DNA of 64,000 nucleotides from Fibrella arboris (lineage in GTDB: Bacteria; Bacteroidota; Bacteroidia; Cytophagales; Spirosomataceae): NCBI RefSeq assembly GCF_041321095.1, contig NZ_JBGGWE010000003.1, positions 62,001-126,000 of the forward strand, given 5' to 3'. The translations under genes and the position numbers were made by a program. The first letter of the stretch is position 1, and every line of letters starts with the position of its first letter. Below are positions 1 to 7,903 of this stretch, piece by piece. The notes below the pieces were generated by a model. It had not been told where the DNA came from. It saw only the letters and a program-made list of their open reading frames with translations, and searched no databases.

Positions 1-3000
1 GGCGGAAGCACACCCGCCTACCAATGGATGCGTAACAACGTACCTATACTGAACGTGACGAACCGTACCGCCACCAACGGGCTGGGTTCGGCCAATGCAC
101 TGGGTGTGTATGTGGCCGCCAACGGAACGGTATATGCCTCCACGACGAATGGCCTGAGCATATCGACCGATGGCGGACAAACCTTTGTAAACCGCACAAC
201 GGCGAATGGCCTGGGCAGCAATTTTGCGCTCAACGCATTTGTTGGTGTCGATGGTAAACTCTACGCCGCCACCAGTGCCGGGTTGGGTATTTCGAGCGAT
301 GGCGGCAACTCGTTCAGCAATAAGATCAGCAACCGGACGGTCAATTCGGTCTATGTAGATGGCACCGGTAAACTCTACGCGGCCACCGGCGGCAATACAG
401 CAGCGGGGTTGGGCATCTCAACCGATGGGGGAAACACATTTACCTACAAAACAACCGCCAACGGGTTAGGCGGCGTAACGGTCATTGGCGTAACGGCCGG
501 TTCCGACGGGAAAATCTATGCCGCTACCTACGGCGGGTTAAGTAGCTCGACCGACGGCGGCAACACGTTCAGCAACAAGACCGTAGCCAACGGCTTAGGC
601 GACAACGTGTGTAATGAAGTGGCTGTCAGCAGCGACGGACGAATCTACGTGGCCACCAACGGCGGACTGAGTATCTCGACCAATGGCGGAACCAGCTTCG
701 TGAACCGCACCACCGCCGACGGGTTAGGCAACAACGTGGTTGAAGCGGTGTTTGTCGACGCTACCGGAACAGTCTACGCTGGCAGCAGTGGCGGGCTGAG
801 TATCTCGACCAACGGCGGGCAAACGTTTGTAAACTACACCGCCGCCAGCGGCCTGGGAGCCACCTACGTACAGGGAATACACGTTACCCCCGACAAAACA
901 ATCTACCTCGCCACCAGCAGTAGCCCGGCCAGCGGTATCAGCATTGCCCAACGGCCCGCCAATACGTACCCCGTGCAGACGGCAACGGCGGGCGATGTGT
1001 ATTCGGTAAGCCTCTCGCCATCGGCCGATGCCTGTCCGGCCCTCGCCCTGGTATCGGCCAGCGTTGTCATTACGGCTTCGCCTAGTTCACCCACGCTCAC
1101 GGCCAGCCCATCGGCTACGTTGTGTGCCGGTGCCAGCGTCACGCTCACAGCGACGGGTTGTGCGGGTACGGTAACATGGAACACGGGGGCAACCGGGAGC
1201 AGCCTCGCGGTAGCACCAGCGGCTACGGCAACCTATACCGTCACCTGCACACAGAATGGTTGCCCATCCGGTCCAGGCTCTATTGAATTGACTGTTAAAC
1301 CAGTCCCCATAGCACCTGTTATCAAAGCGTCCATCTGCACTGAAGCGGGAGCTACTAAGGTATGGGACAGACGTTTCGGTGGAACGAATAACGATTACTT
1401 CATTAATGCCGTTGTTGCGCCCTCTGGCAACTATTTGCTGGGAGGAACATCACGTTCTAATCAGAGTGGCGATAGGTCGCAACCCTTGCAGGGCGTTGAT
1501 GACCAGGATTATTGGGTAGTCATGGTCGATAGCGATGGTAATAAGCTGTGGGATAGACGATTTGGCGGAACAGGTGAGGAAATTTTCGGCCGCCTGATCG
1601 CTACTTCTGACGGAAATTTCCTATTAGCTGGTCATACCGATTCAGGACAAAATGGCGACAAGTCACAGCCCTCGCAGGGCTTATATGATTACTGGATCAT
1701 TAAAATTGATGGCTCTGGCAATAAACTGTGGGACAAGCGGTTTGGAGGGCTGGGTAATGACAAACTAACGGCTGTTATAGCTACCTCAGATGGTGGCTAT
1801 CTGTTAGGAGGTGAATCCGCTTCCGGGCAGAATGGCGACATTTCACAACCTTCTCGGGGGAACATCGACTTTTGGATTATCAAAGTTGATGCAAATGGTA
1901 CCAAGCAGTGGGACAAGCGTTTCGGTGGGGCGGCGGGTGAATCAATCGGCGATATGGTCTCTACAATCGACGGTGGCTATCTGTTGGGCGGCTATTCTTT
2001 TTCAGGGAACGATGGCGATAAAGCGCAATCATCGCAAGGGTTTGCTGATTATTGGATTGTCAAAATTGACGCAACTGGCACTAAGTTGTGGGACAGGCGT
2101 TTCGGTGGAGCCTCCTATGATTACCTGACCTCCTTACTGGCACAGGCTGATGGTAGCTATCTATTGGGTGGTTATTCGCAGTCAGGTCAGGGTGGCGATA
2201 AATCACAACCCTCACAAGGGGGTTTCGATTTCTGGGTTGTTAAAATTGATGCTGCTGGTACTAAGCTTTGGGATAAACGATTTGGTGGAACAGGCAATAA
2301 TGATTGGCTATCATCAATGGTAGCTGTTACCGACAACAATGTTCTACTTGCCGGAAAATCAAGTTCAGGCCAGAATGGTGACAAATCACAGCCTTCGCGA
2401 GGCCTTACTGATTATTGGATTGTTAAAATTGATGTGAACGGCAACAAAATCTGGGACCGGGGCTTCGGCGGTAACAACGATGACAACCTGAAAAATATCA
2501 TTCTTACGCCTGATGGTAGTTACTTGTTGGGGGGCGAATCCGCCTCAGGGCAAACTGGCGATAAGTCGCAGCCTTCACAAGGGAACCTTGATTACCTTGA
2601 TTACTGGATTATGAAAGTCGCGGAGTGCAGCGAGTTGACAGGGGGAATCTGCGCTGGCCAACCGGTCACTTTACGCGCTACGGGCTGCGCGGGGGTCATT
2701 ACCTGGTCGACGGGTGCAACGGGGAATCAGCTTAGTGTATCGCCGGGTCAGTCAACCAGTTATTCGGCTACCTGCACCCTCAACGGCTGTAGCAGTGTGG
2801 CAAGCAGCCCCGTGATGATTACTGTGTATCCAGAAAATACAACGGTTAAAACCGGCAACTGGAACGACGCTACCGTCTGGTCGTGTGGTCGAGTGCCCAC
2901 CACTGCCGATGCGGTCACGCTCAACCATGCCATCACCATTCCGGCCAGTTTTGCCGCTACGGCCTTGCGGGTACGTTACGGAGCCGGTGGGCAACTGCGA

Positions 3001-3036
3001 CCGCTGTTGGGGGGGCGGTTACGGGCCTACCCGTAA
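1..3036 (+). CDS. Large repetitive surface/secreted protein, 5' truncated by the window
   Basis: The frame is open from base 1, reading into an Ig-like ending (PAYQWMRNN) before the first ATG at 28, so the true start lies upstream. About seven units of roughly 42 residues follow (NGLG..., YAAT, ISTDGGxTF), typical of sialidase-like or two-component-sensor propellers. Then comes an Ig-like module (CAGASVTLTATGCAG), then seven units of about 62 residues starting WDRRFGG and ending DYWIVKID, then a second Ig-like module and a C-terminal block (TGNWNDATVWSCG) common at the end of Cytophagales secreted proteins. Seven units in each block suggest two beta-propellers. No ordinary type IX sorting domain is seen at the end. 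Role unknown; extracellular or cell-surface location is inferred. The middle block has visibly lower GC than both flanks. Confidence 0.8.
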   Translation, partial: GGSTPAYQWMRNNVPILNVTNRTATNGLGSANALGVYVAANGTVYASTTNGLSISTDGGQTFVNRTTANGLGSNFALNAFVGVDGKLYAATSAGLGISSDGGNSFSNKISNRTVNSVYVDGTGKLYAATGGNTAAGLGISTDGGNTFTYKTTANGLGGVTVIGVTAGSDGKIYAATYGGLSSSTDGGNTFSNKTVANGLGDNVCNEVAVSSDGRIYVATNGGLSISTNGGTSFVNRTTADGLGNNVVEAVFVDATGTVYAGSSGGLSISTNGGQTFVNYTAASGLGATYVQGIHVTPDKTIYLATSSSPASGISIAQRPANTYPVQTATAGDVYSVSLSPSADACPALALVSASVVITASPSSPTLTASPSATLCAGASVTLTATGCAGTVTWNTGATGSSLAVAPAATATYTVTCTQNGCPSGPGSIELTVKPVPIAPVIKASICTEAGATKVWDRRFGGTNNDYFINAVVAPSGNYLLGGTSRSNQSGDRSQPLQGVDDQDYWVVMVDSDGNKLWDRRFGGTGEEIFGRLIATSDGNFLLAGHTDSGQNGDKSQPSQGLYDYWIIKIDGSGNKLWDKRFGGLGNDKLTAVIATSDGGYLLGGESASGQNGDISQPSRGNIDFWIIKVDANGTKQWDKRFGGAAGESIGDMVSTIDGGYLLGGYSFSGNDGDKAQSSQGFADYWIVKIDATGTKLWDRRFGGASYDYLTSLLAQADGSYLLGGYSQSGQGGDKSQPSQGGFDFWVVKIDAAGTKLWDKRFGGTGNNDWLSSMVAVTDNNVLLAGKSSSGQNGDKSQPSRGLTDYWIVKIDVNGNKIWDRGFGGNNDDNLKNIILTPDGSYLLGGESASGQTGDKSQPSQGNLDYLDYWIMKVAECSELTGGICAGQPVTLRATGCAGVITWSTGATGNQLSVSPGQSTSYSATCTLNGCSSVASSPVMITVYPENTTVKTGNWNDATVWSCGRVPTTADAVTLNHAITIPASFAATALRVRYGAGGQLRPLLGGRLRAYP

Positions 3037-3088
3037 CCGCCCGGCGAAGCTATGGACCATCCTCTGCTTCATCGGGATTCGCTAAAAA

Positions 3089-3109
3089 CAGAAGGCAGAA
3101 AACTGAAAA
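3089..3109 (+). repeat. Single-arm heptamer repeat upstream of rplU
   Basis: Three consecutive 7-mers, CAGAAGG, CAGAAAA and CTGAAAA, followed by CTTTTTT, sit directly before the rplU promoter. They match the right-arm heptamers of the hairpins upstream of rpmA, crtI, secDF and pheA. No complementary left arm is visible here. Confidence 0.45.
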
Positions 3110-3117
3110 CTTTTTTC

Positions 3118-3125
3118 TACCTTTG
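3118..3125 (+). promoter_or_regulatory. Promoter -7 element of rplU-rpmA
   Basis: TACCTTTG fits the Bacteroidetes -7 consensus TAnnTTTG and continues as GCACCC, a common ribosomal-protein promoter context. It lies about 30 bp upstream of the rplU start. No clear -33 element was seen. Confidence 0.65.
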
Positions 3126-3154
3126 CACCCTCATTTTCAATATACACAAAGATC

Positions 3155-3472
3155 ATGTACGCAATCGTAGAGATCGCAGGGCAGCAATTTAAAATCGAGA
3201 AGGGCCGCTTCATTTATACCCACAGGCTGGGTGGTGACGTGGACGCTGCACTTGCCTCCGACCAGATTAAAGTTCTTCTGGTTGACAACGAAGGTGCTAT
3301 TACCGTTGGCGCTCCCACCGTGGCAGGCGCAGCCGTATCAGCAACCATCCTCGAGCACCTGAAAGGCGAGAAAGTTATCGTCTTCAAAAAGAAACGTCGG
3401 AAAGGCTATAAGAAGAAAAACGGCCACCGTCAGTACCTGACCAAAGTTCAAATTAACGACATCACCGTCTAA
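3155..3472 (+). CDS. rplU: 50S ribosomal protein L21
   Basis: The 105-residue length is normal for L21. The start MYAIVEIAGQQFKIEKG and the basic C-terminal stretch KKKRRKGYKKKNGHRQ with LTKVQINDI are diagnostic of the family, which binds 23S rRNA in the large subunit. It is followed 114 bp later by rpmA, the usual partner. A TACCTTTG promoter lies just upstream. The gap to rpmA carries heptamer repeats that can pair, which could affect relative expression of the two genes (inference). Confidence 0.98.
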   Translation: MYAIVEIAGQQFKIEKGRFIYTHRLGGDVDAALASDQIKVLLVDNEGAITVGAPTVAGAAVSATILEHLKGEKVIVFKKKRRKGYKKKNGHRQYLTKVQINDITV

Positions 3473-3476
3473 ATCA

Positions 3477-3574
3477 GTTTACTGTTTACTGTTTACCGTT
3501 TACTGTTGCTCCGCTTTTGCACCCTCCGGTTTAACAAGCAGCGCAACTGAAAACAGCAAACTGAAAACTGTAAA
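3477..3574. repeat. Heptamer-repeat hairpin between rplU and rpmA
   Basis: The left arm is four 7-mers of GTTTACT type (3477-3504). The right arm is CTGAAAA, CAGCAAA, CTGAAAA, CTGTAAA (3547-3574). The arms are imperfectly complementary and would fold into a long imperfect stem in the rplU-rpmA mRNA, ending 12 bp before the rpmA start. The loop holds TTTTGCACCCTCC, resembling the sequence downstream of the rplU promoter. Confidence 0.6.
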
Positions 3575-3586
3575 CCATTTACAAAA

Positions 3587-3874
3587 ATGGCACACAAGAA
3601 AGGCGTCGGTAGTTCAAGGAACGGCCGTGACAGCATCAGCAAGCGACTGGGCGTCAAATTATTCGGTGGTCAGAAGGCCATCGCCGGTAACATCATCATC
3701 CGTCAGCGCGGAACCAAGCACCACCCCGGCAAAAACGTGGGTATGGGCAAAGACCACACGCTGTTCGCTCTCGTCGACGGTACAGTTCTCTTCACGAAAG
3801 GTCGCGCTGACCGGTCGATGGTGAACATCGTTCCTGTTGAGGTAGCGGCTCCAGTAGCTGTTGCTGCTGAATAA
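3587..3874 (+). CDS. rpmA: 50S ribosomal protein L27
   Basis: Starts MAHKKGVGSSRNGRDS, the L27 signature, and runs 95 residues with the conserved GQKAIAGNIIIRQRGTKHHPG core. L27 reaches toward the peptidyl transferase centre of the large subunit. It lacks the cleaved N-terminal extension known from Firmicutes. It forms a two-gene unit with rplU and is followed by a strong terminator. Confidence 0.98.
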   Translation: MAHKKGVGSSRNGRDSISKRLGVKLFGGQKAIAGNIIIRQRGTKHHPGKNVGMGKDHTLFALVDGTVLFTKGRADRSMVNIVPVEVAAPVAVAAE

Positions 3875-3891
3875 ATTCAGACGCATTAACG

Positions 3892-3926
3892 AAAAAACCG
3901 CTTGTTGGCTCAACAGGCGGTTTTTT
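3892..3926 (+). terminator. Rho-independent terminator after rpmA
   Basis: AAAAAACCGC pairs with the later GCGGTTTTTT (stem continuing through TTGTTG/CAACA), loop GGCT region, ending in a T run. It lies 18 bp after the rpmA stop. Confidence 0.85.
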
Positions 3927-4047
3927 CATGCCCTTCCGTTGCCATCCCGCCTACAAACCTTTCATAGGCACAGCAGTTCATTTCTGTAGATCGGTTGCAC
4001 CGCTCCTGTAGCACCGGTAACTTCGGGACTTCATACAACCAACCTTT

Positions 4048-4869
4048 ATGGATCAATTGTTTACAGCAGAAGCCATTGTCAGCCTGCTCACCCTCACGTT
4101 TTTGGAAATCGTACTGGGCATTGACAATATCATTTTCATTTCGATTGCCGCGAACAAGCTGGCCCGCGCCGATCAGCCCAAAGCGCGTAATATTGGTTTA
4201 TTGCTGGCCATGCTTTTCCGGGTAGCACTCCTGTTCGGTATATCGGTCCTGATCTCATTGAGTAAACCATTCACGCACATTGATACAGGCTGGTTCATTG
4301 CTGCCCCAACCGGGCAAAGTATTATTCTCTTTGTCGGCGGGCTGTTCCTATTATATAAGGCAACGTCTGAAATTCATCATAAACTCGAAGGTGATCCGCA
4401 GGGCGATGAAGTGGGGGCCGACGCAAAAAAGGGGGGCAAATCGACCGTTTCGAGTGTGGTGGCCCAGATTGCGATCATCAACGTAGTCTTCTCAATTGAC
4501 TCCATCCTGACCGCCGTGGGGCTCACCCAGAACGTACCTGTCATGATCATTGCCGTCGTTTTATCCGTGCTGATCATGATGTTCTTTTCTGGCCCTGTTG
4601 GTCGGTTCGTTAACGAACACCCTAGTATTCAAATGCTGGGGCTCTCGTTCCTGATCATGATCGGCTTCATGCTGATCGCTGAGGGTGCTCACCTCTCAGA
4701 AGTAACGTTCTTCAACTCGCCTGTTGGTACCGTGCCGAAAGGGTATCTCTATTTCGCCATTGCTTTCTCACTGATGGTCGAAGTGCTGAACATAAAACTT
4801 CGGAAGAATCAGAAACCCATTCAGATGCGTGGCTATGAAGAACAGGCCGAACGCGAGGGATTGATCTAG
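4048..4869 (+). CDS. TerC family integral membrane protein
   Basis: A 273-residue, multi-pass membrane protein. The N-terminal half carries the TerC signature LEIVLGIDNIIFISIAANK and the second half repeats an acidic membrane motif (NVVFSIDSILTAVGL), with aspartates inside membrane helices. TerC-family proteins are linked to tellurite resistance and to metal (Mn) export across the inner membrane; which applies here cannot be told. A lysine- and glycine-rich cytoplasmic loop (KKGGKS) separates the two halves. It is followed 69 bp later by a nuoN-like gene on the same strand. The AACGTACCTG 10-mer occurs inside the coding region at 4531, encoding Asn-Val-Pro. Confidence 0.9.
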   Translation: MDQLFTAEAIVSLLTLTFLEIVLGIDNIIFISIAANKLARADQPKARNIGLLLAMLFRVALLFGISVLISLSKPFTHIDTGWFIAAPTGQSIILFVGGLFLLYKATSEIHHKLEGDPQGDEVGADAKKGGKSTVSSVVAQIAIINVVFSIDSILTAVGLTQNVPVMIIAVVLSVLIMMFFSGPVGRFVNEHPSIQMLGLSFLIMIGFMLIAEGAHLSEVTFFNSPVGTVPKGYLYFAIAFSLMVEVLNIKLRKNQKPIQMRGYEEQAEREGLI

Positions 4870-4938
4870 AAAAGTAGCCATAAGCAGGGGTAGGTCGCCG
4901 CCTGATAAGCCCTGCTGCTGCTTACTGCTACTACCATT

Positions 4939-6429
4939 ATGCCACTCACCGATCAACTACAGAATATTCTTGACAGTCTTAACGGCGGTAGCGCTGAAGG
5001 ATGGCTTGCGCTGGCTTTTTGTGGCTTACTGATGGCGGAGTTAGTGCTGTTGAGACGCGCCAATCAGCAACGGACGCGTACCTGGCTAACCGGGCTTACC
5101 GTGTTTGGCTTACTGGTTGGTGGCGTAGTGGCCGTAGGCGAATCATACCGGGGGGCGCTGTTCCTGGATCTGCTGTTCCTCGATAATCAGGCTATACTGA
5201 TCAAGGGGGTTGTTACGTTGGGAGCCCTGGCCGTGGTGCTCTGGGAAACGGGCGTCTGGCACCGTGGCGATGAGGAGCAGGCCATCGGGAAACGGCAGTT
5301 ACCGACCGAATGGTATGCCGTGCTCATGGCGCTGGTGTTGGGCCTGTTCCTGCTATCGATGGCCGTGAATCTGCTGTCTGTTTACCTGAGCCTCGAGCTG
5401 GTTTCCATCAGCTCTTACTTATTGACGGGCCTGGTTGGCGATAGGAAAGCGTCGGAAGGGGGCTTAAAATATTTGCTGTTTGGTGCCGTCAGTTCAGCTG
5501 TCATGCTCTATGGGATGTCACTTCTGTATGGGCTCACCGGCACACTCGATATCACCAGCGCTGTCTTTGGGGTAGAGCTGGCCAAAAACGGGCCTGTCGC
5601 GCTGGTTGCCGGGCTACTAACGATGGCCGGGCTGCTGTTTAAATTATCGGCAGTGCCCTTTCAAATCTGGACACCCGATGCCTACGAAGCCGCTCCAGTG
5701 CCCGTAGCCGCTTTTTTCTCGATTGGGCCTAAGGCGGCTGCTTTGCTGGTTTTGATGCGCCTGCTGTCAGCTATGCCCGTGGCTGGCTTACAAACACCCC
5801 TGGCAGTGGTTGCGCTGGCAGGCATTCTGATCGGTAATCTATCCGCCCTGCGGCAGACCGATGCGAAACGACTACTGGCGTACTCAACCATCGCGCAGGC
5901 GGGATTTTTGCTGGTTGGCGTTGTTGCTTTATCTGATGCGGGCTTTCAGGCGGCGCTGTTTTACATGGCGACGTACCTGTTCATTTCGCTGGCAGCCTTC
6001 TTTCTCATCGACGCACTGGCCCCCAATGGCTCATTGCAAATCGCTGATTTCGCCGGCCGGATGAGTGCCTCGCCCCTACTCACCATCTGTCTGGTTGCTG
6101 TTGCGCTGGCGCTGACCGGCTTGCCACCAACCGTTGGCTTTACGGCGAAAGTGCTGTCGTTTTCGGCCCTTTTCAGCGCCTACCAAACCACGGGGAATCC
6201 CTGGCTGATCTGGCTATTCGGCCTGGGATTGGCCAACGCCGTTATCTCTTTGTTTTATTATATCAGGATTCCGTTCCTGCTAATTTTCCGTCGGCGCCCC
6301 GCCAACGTACCGGCGGTGCCTGTGCAATTGACCATAGCGCAATGGATTGCGCTCGCTATTACGGTGCCGCCGGTTGTGCTGCTTTTCATCAAGCCCGATC
6401 TGATTCTTCGGCTGATCGCTACTTTTTAA
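4939..6429 (+). CDS. nuoN: NADH-quinone oxidoreductase subunit N-like membrane protein (orphan)
   Basis: A 496-residue polytopic protein of the proton-pumping NADH dehydrogenase / antiporter family. The block LELVSISSYLLTGL with KASEGGLKYLLFGA, and the later KLSAVPFQIWTPDAYEAAP, match subunit N of complex I. No other complex I gene is adjacent: terC lies before it and a small membrane gene after it. In the subunit N motif a histidine normally follows PF; here it is glutamine (PFQIW). So it is either a relocated true nuoN or a diverged paralogue. Inner membrane. Confidence 0.85.
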   Translation: MPLTDQLQNILDSLNGGSAEGWLALAFCGLLMAELVLLRRANQQRTRTWLTGLTVFGLLVGGVVAVGESYRGALFLDLLFLDNQAILIKGVVTLGALAVVLWETGVWHRGDEEQAIGKRQLPTEWYAVLMALVLGLFLLSMAVNLLSVYLSLELVSISSYLLTGLVGDRKASEGGLKYLLFGAVSSAVMLYGMSLLYGLTGTLDITSAVFGVELAKNGPVALVAGLLTMAGLLFKLSAVPFQIWTPDAYEAAPVPVAAFFSIGPKAAALLVLMRLLSAMPVAGLQTPLAVVALAGILIGNLSALRQTDAKRLLAYSTIAQAGFLLVGVVALSDAGFQAALFYMATYLFISLAAFFLIDALAPNGSLQIADFAGRMSASPLLTICLVAVALALTGLPPTVGFTAKVLSFSALFSAYQTTGNPWLIWLFGLGLANAVISLFYYIRIPFLLIFRRRPANVPAVPVQLTIAQWIALAITVPPVVLLFIKPDLILRLIATF

Positions 6430-6436
6430 TCTGACC

Positions 6437-6679
6437 ATGCTCCATTACCTCATCGAAACCCTGGGTTGGGTTGCCTCTGTCCTGATTGTCGGGGCTTATT
6501 TCCTGAATATCCAGGGCCGTTTAGACGCCAAAGACCCCCGGTACGTATGGGCAAACCTGATCGGCGGTCTTTTCTTTATAGTCAACACCTATTATCACGG
6601 GGCTTATCCATCGGCACTGGTCAATGTGGTCTGGGTACTCATTGCGGTCTTTTCGCTGGCGAGGCGCAGATCCGTCTAG
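6437..6679 (+). CDS. Small membrane protein, CBU_0592-like
   Basis: An 80-residue protein starting 7 bp after the nuoN-like stop, so probably co-transcribed and translationally coupled. It has three hydrophobic segments (GWVASVLIVGAYFLNIQG, NLIGGLFFIVNTYY, NVVWVLIAVFSLA) and ends in a basic tail RRRSV. It resembles the small uncharacterised membrane family typified by Coxiella CBU_0592; function unknown. The stop codon lies inside the left arm of the following terminator stem. Confidence 0.75.
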   Translation: MLHYLIETLGWVASVLIVGAYFLNIQGRLDAKDPRYVWANLIGGLFFIVNTYYHGAYPSALVNVVWVLIAVFSLARRRSV

Positions 6680-6723
6680 CAGTAAAAAGGGCGACCATGA
6701 CTGGTCGCCCTTTTTACTGCTAG
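6676..6723. terminator. Bidirectional terminator, 22-bp perfect stem
   Basis: CTAGCAGTAAAAAGGGCGACCA pairs perfectly with its complement across a TGAC loop. The A and T runs inside both arms let it serve the plus-strand nuoN unit and the convergent MerC gene ending at 6735. The TAG stop of the 80-residue gene is part of the stem. Confidence 0.9.
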
Positions 6724-6734
6724 ACCATTGATGA

Positions 6735-7118
6735 TCAGTGTGAGTGAGCAAGCCGATGATGGCGTAGATTGACCAAATGCGAAATGACCAGCCCTGTCGA
6801 TGCGGCATAGGCAAGGTATTCAAACAGCGGACTGACGTCTTCCAGCAGGAGACCCACCGCAAACAGGAACAGGAAGCTCCAAAGCGCGGCACGAATAACG
6901 GATGATGTATGGTTACGCGCTGCGAAATAAACGGCAATGATATTGACAGCGATGAAGACATAGTCGAGCCCTAAAAAGCCCGCCCGCCATGTGTCATCAT
7001 GAAACAAATTGGATGTCATAACGAGTACCGGGGCAACCAGGCAGTGAATCAGACACAAAACTGACCCGGTAATCCCAATGTAATCGGCCTTCTTATCAAC
7101 AACGTCGTCCAACTTCAT
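6735..7118 (-). CDS. MerC-domain membrane protein
   Basis: About 127 residues with four hydrophobic segments. The signature GITGSVLCLIHCLVAPVL carries the CxxxC-like cysteine pair of the MerC family first described in mercury uptake; in Bacteroidetes the family is often found with TonB receptors and Fur-type control, so zinc or other metal handling is more likely than mercury. It ends in a histidine-rich tail (HHRLAHSH), fitting metal binding. The ATG at 7118 is chosen because a longer start at 7172 would lie upstream of the promoter (TACTTTTG on the minus strand, 7148-7141). It is divergent from the lipoprotein gene at 7245, sharing a palindromic operator. Confidence 0.8.
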   Translation of the reverse strand: MKLDDVVDKKADYIGITGSVLCLIHCLVAPVLVMTSNLFHDDTWRAGFLGLDYVFIAVNIIAVYFAARNHTSSVIRAALWSFLFLFAVGLLLEDVSPLFEYLAYAASTGLVISHLVNLRHHRLAHSH

Positions 7119-7140
7119 AACTAATTTGAATGCTGTAGGG

Positions 7141-7172
7141 CAAAAGTAAGATGGTAACTTATCTAAATGCAA
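7141..7172 (-). promoter_or_regulatory. Promoter of the MerC gene
   Basis: On the minus strand TTG (7172-7170), 21 bp, then TACTTTTG (7148-7141), matching the -33/-7 pattern of Bacteroidetes promoters. It lies just beside the palindromic operator at 7177. Confidence 0.6.
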
Positions 7173-7176
7173 TAAG

Positions 7177-7205
7177 GTTGCAAATTAATTTGCAACAACG
7201 TTGCG
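7177..7205. promoter_or_regulatory. Palindromic operator, Fur/Zur-like
   Basis: GTTGCAAATT followed by AATTTGCAAC is a perfect 20-bp palindrome (7177-7196). Overlapping it, GCAAC-AAC-GTTGC (7192-7204) repeats the core found in the leader of the TonB receptor at 21871. It covers the -33 of the plus promoter and abuts the minus promoter, so a repressor bound here would block both. Assignment to a Fur/Zur-family repressor is inference from the neighbouring genes. Confidence 0.65.
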
Positions 7206-7219
7206 TTTACGTATGTTTG
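7189..7219 (+). promoter_or_regulatory. Promoter of the lipoprotein gene
   Basis: TTTG (7189-7192), 19 bp, TATGTTTG (7212-7219) fits the TTTG/TAnnTTTG consensus. The operator core GCAACAACGTTGC occupies the spacer. Confidence 0.7.
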
Positions 7220-7244
7220 TACCGTTAAACTCAACAGAAACACG

Positions 7245-7829
7245 ATGCAGCAAGCACAAAAAAGGCATATTATAGCCTACACCGGGTGGATCCTGGCATT
7301 AAGCGGCCTTCTTTTCCTGAATGGTTGTAATAAGGCAACGGACCCGCAACCGGCCGACGAAAATGAACTGATCACCACCGTGACGTTACGCTTCACCGAG
7401 CAAGGCACTGCCAACACGCAGGCGTTCACTTTTCAGGATAAAGACGGGGATGGGGGCGCTGCACCGACCCGGTTTGATTCGGTCACGCTAACGGCTGGCA
7501 AAAGCTATAGCCTGGCGGTTGAGGTGCTGGATGAAAGCAAAACACCTACCGACAATATCACAAACGAGATCAAGGAAAAGCAGGATGAACACCTGTTTGT
7601 CTACACCGCCAATCCAGGTACGTTGCTGGCCTATACCTATGGCGACAAAGACAGCCGAAATTTCCCTATCGGATTGACCGGTACCGCCACCACAGGCCCG
7701 GCCGGCACTGGCCAATTCAATGTCCGTCTTCGCCATCAGCCACCGGTCAACGGGGTGGCTGTAAAAAATGGCACATCGGCGCCCGGCTCCGACGATGTGA
7801 ACTTAACGTTCTCCCTCACAGTGAAGTAG
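7245..7829 (+). CDS. Putative metal-uptake lipoprotein (type 1 periplasmic-binding-fold annotation family)
   Basis: A 194-residue lipoprotein: basic N-terminus, hydrophobic segment and lipobox LNGC with the acylated cysteine at position 28. The mature part (LITTVTLRFT..., FQDKDGDGG, VLDESKTPTDNIT, ...VNLTFSLTV) resembles small Bacteroidetes lipoproteins found beside MerC-domain genes and TonB receptors and often labelled type 1 periplasmic binding fold. The DxDxDG stretch could bind a metal ion. It is divergent from the MerC gene and controlled by the same palindrome, so a surface role in metal acquisition is inferred. A copy of CAGGTACGTT lies inside (7615). Confidence 0.65.
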   Translation: MQQAQKRHIIAYTGWILALSGLLFLNGCNKATDPQPADENELITTVTLRFTEQGTANTQAFTFQDKDGDGGAAPTRFDSVTLTAGKSYSLAVEVLDESKTPTDNITNEIKEKQDEHLFVYTANPGTLLAYTYGDKDSRNFPIGLTGTATTGPAGTGQFNVRLRHQPPVNGVAVKNGTSAPGSDDVNLTFSLTVK

Positions 7830-7843
7830 TCAGCGCACCAGCT

Positions 7844-7883
7844 ACGAAAAAGGCCCGCTAGTTATATAGCGGGCCTTTTTCGT
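7844..7883. terminator. Bidirectional terminator, 17-bp stem
   Basis: ACGAAAAAGGCCCGCTA pairs with TAGCGGGCCTTTTTCGT across GTTATA. It separates the lipoprotein gene from the convergent phytase gene ending at 7904. Confidence 0.9.
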
Positions 7884-7903
7884 TAAAAAGCGTAAGGAGC
7901 AAT

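Noticed and set aside
3477..3574. The rplU-rpmA gap as a CRISPR array
   Set aside because: Units are 7 bp with no spacers of constant length and no cas genes.
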